Positions 1-11,638 of a stretch of DNA of 64,000 nucleotides are shown piece by piece. The position numbers and the translations under genes were made by a program. Under the pieces are notes generated by a model, which searched no databases, was not told the DNA's origin, and worked only from the letters and a program-made list of their open reading frames with translations. Origin of the DNA: Dactylellina haptotyla (taxonomy: Eukaryota; Ascomycota; Orbiliomycetes; Orbiliales; Orbiliaceae); NCBI GenBank assembly GCA_031310005.1, contig CM062381.1:1922001-1986000 (forward strand), written 5' to 3'. The stretch's first letter is position 1. Each line of letters begins with the position of its first letter.

Positions 1-2387
1 ATGAAGAATCGTGTAAACACAAAGATCTGGGAGAACGAGACCGCCATCATCAACGAAGAGCAGCCCGCTGCCCTCCACGTACTCGAAGACGAAAGCGAGG
101 GAGAATACGAGGAACTCTCCCACCCAAAGCTAGAAAAGAAGAAGTGGAAAAAGGACATCCCCGAACCTCCTTCGATATCCCAAACCGCAGTAGACTCCGC
201 CGTCACTGCTGAAGACCCTTCCACGGAACCTGCAGCGGACCCCGAGATTTTACCGGACGTTGACAAACCCGTCCAAACCGGGTTATCAGATGCGGACTGG
301 CTCAAATCTATGACGAATACCGGACTCGAACCCAAAGACCTCAATGCCGAGGCAGAACCTAAGGACAAGCCGGGTTCCTCGGATGAATGGGGAGGCATCG
401 AGGACGACGAGAACATGGAAGACGCACCCGCAGACGCTAGCCCGGAACCGCAGCCGAAATCCGAATATGACCTCGCTATCGAGAAGATAGAAGAGACAGG
501 AAGGCTGTTCGTTCGAAATCTCACGTATTCTGTCACTGAATCAGAGCTTGAAGAACTTTTCGCCCAGTTCGGGGAACTAGAAGAGGTAGGACATTCCCCC
601 CAAAATTTTTCTCAATATATTACCCACTGCCCAAATGTTGCGCGTTCCCCTCTCCCCTCAATATGATGATACCATCCTTAGATAGGGACAGCTGCGATGC
701 ATCAAAAAGATGTTATCTGTGATGATCCCATTAATAGATAGTAAACTTGTCTGATACCATACTTTATCTTCTCTACAAATCACCATCTACCCATTTGCGC
801 CCCACTAGTCCACGCTCTTGCTAACCGTCTATTCTACTTCCACAAAAGGTTCACCTCCCCGTCGACCTAAAGAAACACACACCGAAGGGCTTCGCCTACA
901 TCCAATTCACCACTCCATCATCAGCAGTTGCTGCCTTCGAAACCCTTGACAAATCCATCTTCCAAGGCCGGAGTCTACACGTCCTCCCTGCCGAAGTCAA
1001 ACGCGAATCCCAGCTCGACGACTTTGCCCTCTCAAAGCTACCCCTCAAAAAGCAGCGTGAAATCCTCAAGAAACGTAATGCGAGCAAAGCAGACTTTGAA
1101 TGGAACTCGCTCTACATGAACATCAACGCCGTCATGGCGTCCACAGCGGACAGACTAGGCGTCTCCAAAGCTGACCTCCTGGACCCGACTAGCACGGACG
1201 CAGCGGTAAAGCAAGCCCATGCTGAGACTAGAGTCATACAGGACACGAAATCTTATTTTGAACAGCATGGCATAAACCTCGCTGCCTTTGCAAAGAAGAA
1301 GCGTGGAGATAAGATCGTTTTAGTCAAGAATTTTGCCTATGGAACCACCATTGACGAACTCCGCGGGCTTTGCAACGAGTTCGGAGAAACAAAACGTGTG
1401 CTAATGCCGCCAGCGGGTACTATCGCCATTGTGGAGTTCACGGACGGCCCCAGTGGTCGAGCGGCCTTTACCAGACTTTACGGTCGTAAATTCAAAGAGT
1501 CGATATTGAAAGTCGAAAAGGGACCTGAAGACCTCTTCGTCGCAGCCGTAGACCCCACCAATAAAGATCCCCAGAAATCCGCAGAAGTATCGGGTAACGT
1601 CGCGAAGCCATCCATCAGAGACATCATCTTCACCGGCGACGAAGATGTCATTCCCGGCGAAACCGCCTCCCTCTTCGTCAAAAACTTGAGTTTCGCAACC
1701 GCCCAGGATAAACTTAAAGACATCTTCTCACCTTTAGAGGGGTTCATGGCCGCGAGGATCAAGACGAAGCCGGACCCCAAGAACCCAGGCAAGACGCTAA
1801 GCATGGGCTACGGCTTTGTCGAGTTCCGCACGAAGGCCTTCGCGGACGCAGCAGCCGCGGCCATGAACGGCTACTTCCTAGACGGGCACAAACTCGAAAT
1901 CCGCGGGTCACACCGGGGTGAAGACGCCGCGGCGGAAAGAAAGAAGGTGGACGCGAGAAAGAACGCGGCCAGTACCAAGATTATCATCAAGAACTTGGCG
2001 TTCGAAGTCTCCGAGAAGCAGATCCGCAGCTTATTCGGACAATACGGCAAACTACGGTCGGTTAGAGTGCCCAAGAAGTTTAATAGGACCTCTAGAGGGT
2101 TCGGCTTTGCTCAGTTCGTTAGCACAAAGGAGGCTGAGAACGCGATGGATGCGTTGAAGCATACCCATTTGCACGGTCGGCCGTTGGTGTTGGAGTGGGC
2201 CAAGGAAGAAGCCAAGAATGCTGAGGAAGAGATTCAACGACTACAGAGGAAGGTTGGGAAACAAGTCGATAGCGTCATGTTTGCCAAACTTAGCGGGGCC
2301 GCCGGGAGAAAGAAGTTTGACATCGAGGAGACAGCAGCGGAGAGGACTGGTGCTAGTGCTGCTGATGACGATGACGGGGATGATTAA
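1..2387 (+). CDS. MRD1: Mrd1, multiple RNA-recognition-motif protein (5' end outside window)
   Basis: Exons are 1-585 and 849-2387, with a 263-nt phase-0 GT-AG intron; about 707 residues are visible. Four RRMs can be read. One straddles the intron (RNP2 LFVRNL, RNP1 KGFAYIQF). One is a degenerate RRM starting KIVLVKNFAYG. The last two start ASLFVKNLSF and TKIIIKNLAF (RNP1 RGFGFAQF). The tail is acidic. Mrd1/RBM19 proteins have five or six RRMs and act in the nucleolus in U3-dependent processing of 35S pre-rRNA to 18S rRNA. The first RRM is not present, so although position 1 happens to be an ATG, the true start lies upstream of the window. The acidic linker before the second RRM fits the family. 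Identity rests on RRM number, order and linker; a different poly-RRM protein is unlikely. Confidence 0.92.
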
Positions 2388-3371
2388 TGGCCGGGTTGAG
2401 GCTGTGTCTATTTTCTCTGGCGTGATATCGTGCGTAACTTGTATATATTTGTGCTTCTCGGCACTATCTACGCTAGTCCAAAATGAAGAAACACCACCAG
2501 CCATGGTGCTCTCGGTGATCACCTCAATTATAGAGCTTCCATTATTCCCTATTAGTTACATGACTGCTATCATCGAAGAATACTATTCGGTTTTAAATTT
2601 TTTCTTGGTGGCACTGCCAAGCATAATGACTTAGTATTCTAAGACATAATTTTGCCAAAGCTGCCATAGTTCCCCTATACACAAGATTTTATACATAGTC
2701 TGTGGTAATGGCGTATGCCCCCACAGAGTAGGGGGTTGATACAAAAGGAACAGAGATAGTGAAAGACCAAAGAGGAGAAAGAATAGTACCCGAAAGAAAA
2801 GATGGTGGAAGGTGTTCTCCTAGCCTCCGCATCATCACCATCGTTGCCATTACATCCTAAACCAAAACATCCCCAAGCAGTTTCCGAACACTGAAATAGA
2901 AAGAACGAGAAAGAACAAAAGACGAGGAAATATGGGCGAATGTAAAATATTAGAATAATGAATAAGATCGCATGCCGTCCTGTGACAAATTGGCACAGGC
3001 AGGAAACATGGAGAGGGCTAGCATATATATATTTAGCCAGACCGAATAATACCACTAGTAACCTAGTAGAAAAGAAGAAAGAAGCAACAGGATGCCTCAG
3101 CCAAAAAATAGACGATTTCCAAGGATTATAAAGAGAAGAACGAAATGAGATAAACGAAAAGGATTCTTTTTTGTTTCAAGAAAAATCATGTTGCCACCTG
3201 CATAAGGTGGTAAAAGCAAGTGTCGAAGTACCCAACGAAGGGGGTGAAACTGACTACAGGAGGAAAAAGAAAGGATATTTGTCAACACCGAGGAATCCAG
3301 TCATAAACATCAAACCAAACAGATATCATATAATTCGTGCCAACAAAAAGAGATGGAAAAGGGCACAGCCC
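2388..3371. other. Convergent intergenic region, MRD1 / RhoGEF
   Basis: This is AT-rich sequence between two converging 3' ends. It presumably holds both 3' UTRs and polyadenylation signals. I see no credible gene, repeat or RNA. Confidence 0.6.
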
Positions 3372-6300
3372 TCAGCCAGTAAAAAGCTTTTTCAAGGTAC
3401 TTTTTGATCTAAAGGAATTTTTAATCCGCCCATGCATCGACGCCAACGAGTGACTCGAGATTCCGAAATCTACGCCGAAAGTTGACTTTTCCGAGAGAGA
3501 TGACGTGAGGGTCACCGGGGATGCTGGAGCCGTGGTGCTTGGAGTGGAAGGTTCAGTGGAGGTCGGGCTTGGAGCTTCATGTCTCTCTGGTGAAAACCGG
3601 TGAAGCAAACTCTGTTTCCGGGATGGACTCTTCGAATGAATTACATAGTTCTCTTTGTTTTCTCCATCCACTTGGGATATTTTATTGCTAGAAGCAGTGC
3701 GACTAAAGTGAAGTGCGAAAGTTTGGGACGAACCAAAATATTCTGATTTGCTCCTCTTAGGTCTCGTGCTGTTGGTTCTTTCGGGGATCAGAAGGCGTGA
3801 AGGACGGTGCTTGAGAGTGGGAGAATCGAGTGTTGTTGGTGTCGAACTCCTCTTTCTCGACTGCCATATGTTGCTTAATGATAGTTTTCGTATCAATCCT
3901 TTTTCTTCGACATGAGATGCTGACATGGATCTCGTAGCCATCGTGTTGAGTCGTCTTGGTAGATTCTTCTTTGGCATAGGGGACGAAAGAATGTCTGTAG
4001 ATATGACGTGGGAATAAAGATTTTCGAGTGTGTTACGTTGTTCAGGCCAGAGCCGTGATACAGCTTCTTCTTTTCGGTCAGCCGGGGTTCCACCTGAGTC
4101 TGTATTCCTCCTCAAAAATCTCTCTAGGGATTTGTTTGACAGTTGCTGCGCTAAAGGTGACTGCTTTGATGAGGTAGAAATGTCGTCTTTGAAGCTTGCT
4201 GAGAACATATCGAGGGGTTGCGACCTTGATCGCGATAACCCAATGTGGCTCTTGGCCTGTGAGAACTGTCTCCTAAGGTCGAGCATGGATGCCTTATCCT
4301 CGTTTTCCCTAGCACGGATATCATGTGGTAGGTAGTTAAAGTGTGAAGTTGGAGGGGTAGAGTCCCTAGTCGTCTTGTCAATACAGCTAGATATACTAGA
4401 TCGCCAAACTTCTGCATCTTCGGCCGTCTTGGCAGATAAACGGATTCTATATAAGCGATTAGCTTTTCGAAAGTTTACCTTCCAAGAGAATTCGGCGTCC
4501 GGGAGAGATCGGTCTAATATCAGGTTCTCATTAGAAACAAGCCTTTTGTCAGGATTCAGATTGTATTTACCTTGTATGTCATCGGATTTAAGAGCAGCGA
4601 GTGGAATCATAAACATGACAGAACAAACGGCTTTTTGGGTAGACGGATCAACAGTTGGACGCGCGAGGAGAAGGTGGGTTCGGAACAATGACCCGATAGT
4701 ATATCGGACAGTAGGACTATCATTTGTGGAATACGCAACTTGCAACACTCCACAAAGTTGTACTTGTCCCAGATGGCGGAGAATACTTTTTCGACGGTCT
4801 ATAGTTACGCGACCCGAAAGGCAGTCAATTTCCTTTGGTAGAAACAAGGCAAATTAGTCAAAGCCACCAGGTTCATTCCATATTACGACATACCTTTGGC
4901 AAACTTATCATTTCACGAAGTAGCCACGTCTTCTCTAGCTCGTCACGAGAACCGGACGTATTACATTGAACGCTGTTAAGCTCAGAACCAAGATCTTTCA
5001 GAGATTTAATGATTCTCTGTAGAGGCTCATTGGCTTCGGGAGCATCGATAGTAGGTGTGACATCTAAAAGCCGGTTGAGAAGCAACGGGTATCGACAAAC
5101 ATGATGTATCGGCTATCAATAATGGTTAGCAACCGAGGCTACATTTTTTTTAAAAAATGTTCTCCTTTGAAAGAAGGAAGATCTTCTAACCTTGATGATA
5201 AGATCTGCAAGAGTTGCAGCTTTCTTCCCCATATAACTTCCCTTGTTGCATTCCGCGGACACCGCGTTGGCCAGCATCTCGAACCCAGATTCCCAGCCCC
5301 TCTTTTCAATTGGGGAGCCGGAGTAGCTGTTAACTAGTTCTTTAAGTTTTTCATAGTTGGCACCATATTCAATATGCGCGAAGAAAAATGGAATCTGGGA
5401 AGATGCTAGTTAGTAAAAATTCTATACATTTTGCTTACAACGGTAGCAGCGATGGGACGCGCTTACTCGCGACTCGAAAACGTCTGCCAGAGATTTAACG
5501 AGTGCTGGATCTGCCACATTATCATGGGATGAAATTTGAATATCGGAAGTACTGCTATTTGGGCCTGGAGGTTTGGTAGGCAAAGCGATGGATGCGGGTA
5601 ACCTCGTGAATAACTCCGATAAAAGAGCTTCTTGGTGCTCTAGAAGGTCTGTCATGTTATCGACTATTCTCCGCTTCATGCGTGCATCCGAACTAGTGGA
5701 TGCGTTTTCTCTTTGCGAAGTAAAAGCCTAATAGAAATCATCTCGTGTTAGATTTGGAAAACAAATCGACGAACATAGAATGTCAGTTCTCACTGTAATC
5801 ATAGTCTTTAGGTCCATAATATACTCTTCCTCCGATAAAACAATTTCGGCCAAGATCTTCCACCTTTGCTGTGCTCGTTCGATGGTAGCGATGTCCAATG
5901 CATCGTCCAAATTATCGTCGGCCCGTATATCCATTTGGTCAATAGCATCACGTCGAGAGAAGCCAGCGACACTACCGTAAAACGAAAGTGACATCCTAGA
6001 CGCCGTGGCAGTTCCCACTCTACCCAAAAAGTTTGTCGACCCGGTGAGTTTCGTGGCGCTGGTCATTGCGGATGGCGCTATGGAGAGATTTCCGTGAACC
6101 GATTCTCTTGCTGCCTGTATCCGGTACATATCATAGTGGATATGCGGTAGTTTCGACTTTCCACGAAGGCTCTTCATCCAGCGGCGCATGACGCCTTGTC
6201 CTTGATCTCCACGGACGGAAGAACGAGACCTGAGGGTGTTAAATTTAGGTGTCGATAGGCTCTGGTAGTCACTATCTTCTGTAGAGAAGGATAGCCTTCG

Positions 6301-6489
6301 AATGGATTCCGGTGCATCTATGAAGCTATCATCGTCATCCTGCGATACAAGTATCTGCGGGGCGCTTTGATCTCCGGCCACAGTATCGACTGGCGTTACG
6401 GGTTGGGTCGCTGTTTCCATAGATTCACAGTCGCTTTGAAGAATGGCGTCGCAGGTATTCAGAGTCAGAACCTGAGTTGAAGCCTCCAT
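3372..6489 (-). CDS. DH-PH domain Rho guanine nucleotide exchange factor
   Basis: Five exons, all joining in phase 0: 6489-5794, 5727-5467, 5394-5191, 5112-4894 and 4832-3372 (946 residues). Introns are 61-78 nt, and TACTAAC or GCTAAC branch points are clear in two of them. The N-terminal 210 residues are Ser/Asp-rich and look disordered. The DH domain runs from about 212 (SEEEYIMDLKTM) through VFESRIPFF to the signature CRYPLLLNRLL at 393-403. A PH domain follows at about 466-610, ending DAEVWRSSI. The C-terminal 330 residues are Ser/Arg-rich and low complexity. DH-PH proteins load GTP on Rho-family GTPases and steer actin, wall synthesis and polarity. There is no CH, BRCT or CNH domain, so it is not Cdc24, Bud3 or Rom2. 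The ATG at 6489 was chosen because the frame opens there; a slightly upstream GTG is not a credible eukaryotic start. The target GTPase is unknown. Confidence 0.87.
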
Positions 6490-8232
6490 GATGGGTTTAC
6501 ACACCACACCACTCTAGCGGGGCCCAGATACGGGTCTCTGCGCCGCCCAGAATTACCGTGGCTTCGGTTTCTCGTTCTACAGTGTTTCGTTGGCGCAGTT
6601 ATCGATTTAACAGTTCGACGTCGACATCTGTAGGAGTACTAAAGGGGACTGTTGATATATATTCAGACGGTAGATATTTATTTTGTAGACTGGATGTACT
6701 ACGGTGAGGCTCTTTCGCAGATAGAACAGCTTATATGACAGAATATGTCCAAGAAGACGAAGAAAGGATGTAATCTTTGGGGGGGAAAGACCTTATCCGT
6801 CTGATCCAGTAGAGGGAGACAAGTGGAGGTGGAGAGAGAGACGGGAGAATCAGGTAATCGGATTGTTTTTGTTTCTGCGAATTGTTTCACCTGCAACATG
6901 CATTGGACATCATGGACCGATACTTGAGATCAATACCACGGCCACGGGCCAGACCAGAGAATCTGCTCGCAGAGGAAACAACAGAAACGGTGAGGCGCAG
7001 GGTTGATGAGCGCCTGACAACTGGGTACCGAAATGGAAGTAATGCGACGTCTCGAGACGGATTGGAGGAAAAATAAATTATACCCCGACGTCAAATGGCG
7101 ACCTGTGGAAATGCAAAAGACAGCTGGGTTAGCCCGCGTAAAGACAAAAAATACGCTAAAACGAAAATAAAATAAAATAAAATACAATAAATAGAGGGAA
7201 GACAGAAATAAAGTAAGAATATAAGGCTTACCTGCCCAGCAATTGCGATTGGGTGGGCAACGGTTCTGTTCCACAGCCCGCGGATATCAATCACCAGCAG
7301 CAGCACCCACGCCGGATGACGATGTTACCAGTTGGTATTGTTATTGTTGTTGATGTTTTTGACATTAATGCGGACGGCGGTCGGCGGACAATAAAGGGAG
7401 AAACAGAGGTCTGCCAATACGTCTTTCATTCCTCTGCGGCCCCCAGGCCCGCTCTTATCGGGTCGAATGGCTCGATTTCAATCGATGTTCTGAGCGAGCA
7501 TTTCTGCAAGCAGGTGCAAAGAACGTGCCCGTTAGCCGTAAAACGTAAAACTGGTGGCCGCACCGCATTTCGATCTCTCCTGCTCGAGTTCGACCGAGCA
7601 TATACGAAACTGACACCTAAACGCTTGCATATGAAACCCATGCCCCTAGCCTCATCATTGAGGCCTCCAGAGAAGGCCTTTCCTTCCCTTCGCGAAGGGG
7701 TGACGGCCAGGATAGAGGCTTCCAACAGGCAATTGAGCTGCAAGACAACACATTCCTGATACCCGATGACGTCGAGGAGAGGGCCAAGCCTCCCAGAGAC
7801 ACAGTTAAAACGGAGCGGAGGGTTGTGTCTGACTGGAGTAAACAAGTAAATAAATAGATCGGGGTGTCACATCGGCGATCCGAACGGCGGCGACGGCGGC
7901 GATGCGGTTAACATCACGAGAGAAGCGAACCGCTTCGAAATCAAACGGGACGTCGCAGCTTGCCGGACGAATGTCCGGAGGGGTGTGTTTGTCGTGTCGT
8001 GTTGAGACGACGTCGTCGGGCCGTCGTAAGCACCCACTCCAATCCCCATATGGAAGACATCCATCCCACTCCCACCCGCCCTCTCTTCCTTCTTCCTCTT
8101 CCTATCCGTAGCTCGAAAATATAATATATCTTCAATAGGGATAAAAAGCCCTCAACCTACTCACCCAAAGAGAGAGAGCCACGGATAGAAAGAGACAGAA
8201 ACAGAGAGCAACGTTACGGTAACATCCTTAAC
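6490..8232. other. Divergent promoter region, RhoGEF / NAS2
   Basis: This 1.7-kb gap separates two divergent start codons. It holds short palindromes (CGTCTCGAGACG near 7048 and CCCTTCGCGAAGGG near 7686) and TGACGTCG-like CRE cores. The stretch just before NAS2 is AT-rich, with an ATAATATAT box near 8120 and a purine-rich leader. Open frames up to 168 codons exist but show no protein-like composition. Confidence 0.5.
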
Positions 8233-9230
8233 ATGGGAAGACAGATGGAGGACAACATTCACAACCCTTCCATCGGCGGCCCGGCGTCTTCTGCTGCCGC
8301 ATCAAATGGGTCCTCTTCGCGAGACCGCATTCTGTCTCTGATGAAAAGGAAGGATGCTCTCGAAGAAGAAATAAACGCCCTGAGTGCAGTTCTAGATACT
8401 GTGAGAAAACAAAACAAGAGCACCCCTTCCCCCACGAAGATGGTCTTCCATTTTTCAACAGAATTCGGGGTTCGCTCAGGAATGTGCTGATCAAAATTTC
8501 CAAATAATAATATTTGCAGCACGGCGTGGACATGCAAACCTCGTTGACAACATTTGACGGATATCCGAGAGATGACATTGACGTCGCACAAAGTTAGTCT
8601 CTTTCCAGAATACGTTCTCCCCAAGTTCGGTACTTTCCAGACGAAGGATTGCTAACTGGAATGCCCTAATACATTGGGGAGGCGCTTGGCACGTGTGAAG
8701 TCCGTACGACGAGAGCGCGTATAATCCCGCTCGTCAACGATATGAAAGCCCTAATGGCGGAGATCGAGAAGGCACTCCATACCTATCATGCCGAGCAGAC
8801 CGGCGCCCAAGAACCAACGGCTTCGGAGCCTGCAGCTCATAATTCTGCTAGCAATGCTCCACAACCAGATCCCATTGTAGAAGCGGTGTTCGCAGTGGTG
8901 AACCAAGTGTTCCCATCTTCTCCAGCCGAGGCGGCTGGTCTCAAAGCTGGCGATAAAGTCAAGCGATTTGGAAATGTTGGGGCCTTGAATCATGAGAAGC
9001 TAGCAAGGGTCGCCACCGAAGTCCAGCAGAATGAGAATGTGAGATCCTCTTCCCTCCTTGCTTTGATGATCCTGAAGTTAATGGAGGGTTCTCGAATTGC
9101 TCAGCGAGCTATATCAGTCCTAGTTACTCGTAATACTGGCGTTGGAGAGCAGGATCTAGATTTATCATTGATACCTCGACGGGACTGGGGAGGTCGAGGG
9201 ACGTTAGGATGCCAGTTGCTTCCGCTATAG
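8233..9230 (+). CDS. NAS2: 26S proteasome assembly chaperone Nas2 (p27/PSMD9), PDZ domain
   Basis: Exons 8233-8400, 8520-8592, 8701-9038 and 9105-9230 give 234 residues, the usual family size. The N-terminal helical hairpin (RILSLMKRKDALEEEI) is followed by the conserved stretch around GYPRDDIDVAQIRTTRARI, which crosses two introns. The PDZ domain at about 120-215 reads FPSSPAEAAGLKAGDKV, and the C terminus ends LGCQLLPL, the family's usual end. Nas2 binds the base ATPase Rpt5 and chaperones assembly of the 19S regulatory particle; it is absent from the mature proteasome. The third intron is 66 nt, in frame and free of stops, so an unspliced product would carry 22 extra residues inside the PDZ domain. 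The start was taken at the first ATG after the purine-rich leader; an in-frame ATG four codons later is possible. Confidence 0.93.
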
Positions 9231-9837
9231 CCACCTTGGTATTGGACTACCGAATTGCGTAGTAATGCGCGTTCCTAACATGCAACTGTTTTGCCGTCCA
9301 TCCATCCATCTACAGGCGCAGACTTTTCTCTCTCTCTCTCCCTCTTGTCTTTAGCATTTATCCTGGCGTTCAAAGAGAATTGTGTGGCTTGCTTTTTGAC
9401 TATTTTTGCATCTCTTCCAAATTTGGCACAGGGTATCAGGATCCAACTCCAAAGGCCCTGGAGTGCGATGACGGATGATATCAGGATCCGGAACTTGCGC
9501 GCACGACCGCGAGCTTATGGATTCCGTGATGGCTTGGTTCCAAAGTTGGTGAATTTAGAACCATATTCATATATGCTAGCACCGCCTGAATCCGTGGTGC
9601 CATTAGTAATCGATGGTCCCTTCCGGGGCTCCGGGAATCCAACTCGGTGTGTCGTGGGGAACAACTGGATCCTGCTCGGGCAGGTGCCTGGGCGAGAAAT
9701 TTTCTGTTGGTTTTCGCCTCGATTTCCTCATCGCCACGTCAAGATGGTGCGCCAATGCACACGGTTTGAGTGCACATGTCGGAGACTAGGAGATTCGGAG
9801 ATCGGATCATGATATTGCAATTGAATCCTTCCCTGGC

Positions 9838-9846
9838 TATATAAAT
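9838..9846 (+). promoter_or_regulatory. TATA box of the Ran gene
   Basis: TATATAAAT sits in an otherwise GC-rich stretch, followed by CT-rich leader sequence. It is 478 nt before the Ran ATG, which fits a long, intron-containing 5' UTR. Confidence 0.55.
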
Positions 9847-9995
9847 CCAGCCGCGCGCGGTCTCCCTGCGGCTCCCTTCTCCTGTTTATCCACATCGATA
9901 CTCAAGTGCTCGCTCAAGTGTTTTCTTTTCCTCCAAGACGAGATACACCGTTCTTCGCAGCAAGAAACCCAAAATAGTCTTCAGTGTTCCTCGAG

Positions 9996-10265
9996 GTAAG
10001 TAGGCAAGATGGTGCCCTCCCCCGGGCCCGAGTGGGCTCCCCGAGACAGGTCCCGAGCTTCCCGAAGAGTTCAACGCTCTGAATTTTCTTAATTTAATTT
10101 TTTTTTCAAACGTGCTCGCTCTTTTCTCTCTCTTCCTTCCTCCGGAGCAAAAAGAAAAGCAGCAACAACAACATCGCCGCCGCCAAACTTCTTCTTCCTT
10201 TACTTCTTCCTCACTTTTGTCCTCCTCGTCTCTCTTCTCCGCTCCACTCTAACGACACCCCCTAG
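9996..10265 (+). other. Putative 5'-UTR intron of the Ran gene
   Basis: The donor is G/GTAAGT at 9996. A CTAAC branch-like site lies at about 10249-10253, and the acceptor CCTAG ends at 10265. Leader introns are common in highly expressed fungal genes. Only RNA evidence can settle the acceptor, because other AG dinucleotides are close. Confidence 0.4.
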
Positions 10266-10323
10266 CTTGATACGAATTTCCTCTAGAACCCACCACCAAT
10301 CCCATCTTACATCCTCAATCACA

Positions 10324-11578
10324 ATGACTTCCCAGCAACCGACACCACAGGCCACTTTCAAGCTCGTCTTGGTCGGTGACGGTGGTACCGGCAAGACCAC
10401 CTTTGTCAAGCGTCACTTGACTGGTGAATTCGAGAAGAAATATATCGCCACCCTCGGTGTCGAAGTCCATCCTCTAGGCAAGTCCACTCCTCCATCCGTC
10501 CTAAAGTCCGCCACAGGCAGCTGCAGCAGTCCATCCGTAACGGGAATCACGACGTGACTCCCTTGTATCAACCCACCCTCCGTCCCACGAACGGCCGGAA
10601 GGGAAGCACCGGTGACAAAACCTCTCCTCTCGCGCTGTCAGATTATTATTATTTTTTATTTATTTTTCCCTCTCTCTCTTCTCTTCCTGCGATAGCGTTG
10701 AGGTGGTGGAGCTAGCTGGCTGTGCTTGTCCTTGTCCTTTTTTGCTGCTGTTTGGCCACAATTCAACACAACTTACCCCTCCAGATGACCTGTCAGAGCC
10801 CCACCGAACACGATGGGCGAGGGACAACAATATATCAACTTGATCTAACCGCCAAATTCTTCGAAAACATACAGGCTTCAGCACAAACTTCGGTCAACTC
10901 CAGTTCGATGTCTGGGATACTGCGGGTCAGGAGAAGTTCGGTGGTCTCCGTGATGGATACTACATCAATGGCCAGTGTGGTATCATCATGTTCGACGTCA
11001 CCTCCAGAATCACCTACAAGAATGTTCCAAACTGGCATCGTATGTCACCCTTCGGAAACAATCCCCCAGTTTCCATACAAGGCGCAAATAACCAACATGT
11101 GAAATCATCTAGGTGATCTCGTCCGTGTCTGCGAGAATATCCCAATCGTCCTCTGTGGCAACAAGGTCGACGTGAAGGAGCGAAAGGTCAAGGCGAAGAC
11201 AATCACCTTCCACAGGAAGAAGAATCTTCAAGTAAACACGCCATATCCATCTACCGAAATTGCGAATTTTTCATTAACCGATCTCAACTCGCGACTAGTA
11301 CTATGATATCTCCGCCAAGTCCAACTACAACTTTGAGAAGCCATTCTTGTGGCTTGCAAGAAAGCTCACTGGACAAACCCAACTTGAGTGCACGTCTTCC
11401 AGGAACATCACTCTCTCCTTATCAGCTACATTTGACTAACACGATACCTTCTATAGTCACTGCCGGCGTCGCCCTCGCTCCCCCAGAAATCGAACTCGCC
11501 CCAGAACACATTGCGATGGTTCAAAAGGAGACCGATGAGGCTGCTGCTGCTCCTCTCCCAGACGAAGAAGATTTGTAG
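10324..11578 (+). CDS. GSP1: Ran-family GTPase (Gsp1)
   Basis: Exons 10324-10477, 10875-11039, 11113-11231, 11299-11389 and 11457-11578 encode 216 residues, exactly the usual Ran length. P-loop GDGGTGKT is at 18-25, switch I region [13 protein letters not shown] follows, [10 protein letters not shown] begins at 66, and the GNKVD and SAK motifs and acidic tail PLPDEEDL are present. Ran drives nuclear import/export, spindle assembly and envelope formation by its GTP gradient. Intron 1 (397 nt) must use a GC donor (GCAAGT) to restore the invariant HPLGFSTNFG, because no GT donor keeps frame. Intron 4 seems also to use a GC donor (GCACGT), giving LEF across the junction. The end may differ: splicing a possible fifth intron at 11575-11638 changes the tail to DEEDFDL, stopping at 11648. 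Identity is certain; these splice details are inferred. Confidence 0.95.
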
Positions 11579-11638
11579 GTTTTCTCGCATATGCGCGCAA
11601 TTTCCAACAAGGCCTCAAAGCTGACCCACAACCTACAG
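11575..11638 (+). other. Possible alternative last intron of Ran
   Basis: Donor GTAGGT overlaps the stop codon of the simpler model. A GCTGAC branch-like site and acceptor CTACAG follow. Removing it joins TT to CGATTTGTAA and gives a tail ending FDL, closer in length to the acidic -DDADL ends of fungal Ran proteins. Confidence 0.5.

Larger units (their letters stand above)
9231..10323. other. NAS2-Ran intergenic region with Ran promoter and leader
   Basis: It contains the NAS2 3' UTR, a TATA box and the pyrimidine-rich Ran leader with a likely 5'-UTR intron. A 173-codon open frame at 9291-9812 has no recognisable domain and overlaps the promoter, so I do not call it a gene. Confidence 0.55.

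Noticed and set aside
3372-6489. Cdc24, Bud3 or Rom2 orthologue
   Set aside because: Only DH and PH domains are seen; the CH/PB1, BUD3-specific or CNH domains needed for these assignments are absent.
7253-7759. 168-codon open frame between the RhoGEF and NAS2 genes
   Set aside because: No motif is visible, and a 139-codon frame overlaps it on the opposite strand. It is more likely intergenic GC-rich sequence.
9291-9812. 173-codon open frame before the Ran gene
   Set aside because: It lies in the promoter region just before the TATA box and has no recognisable motif.
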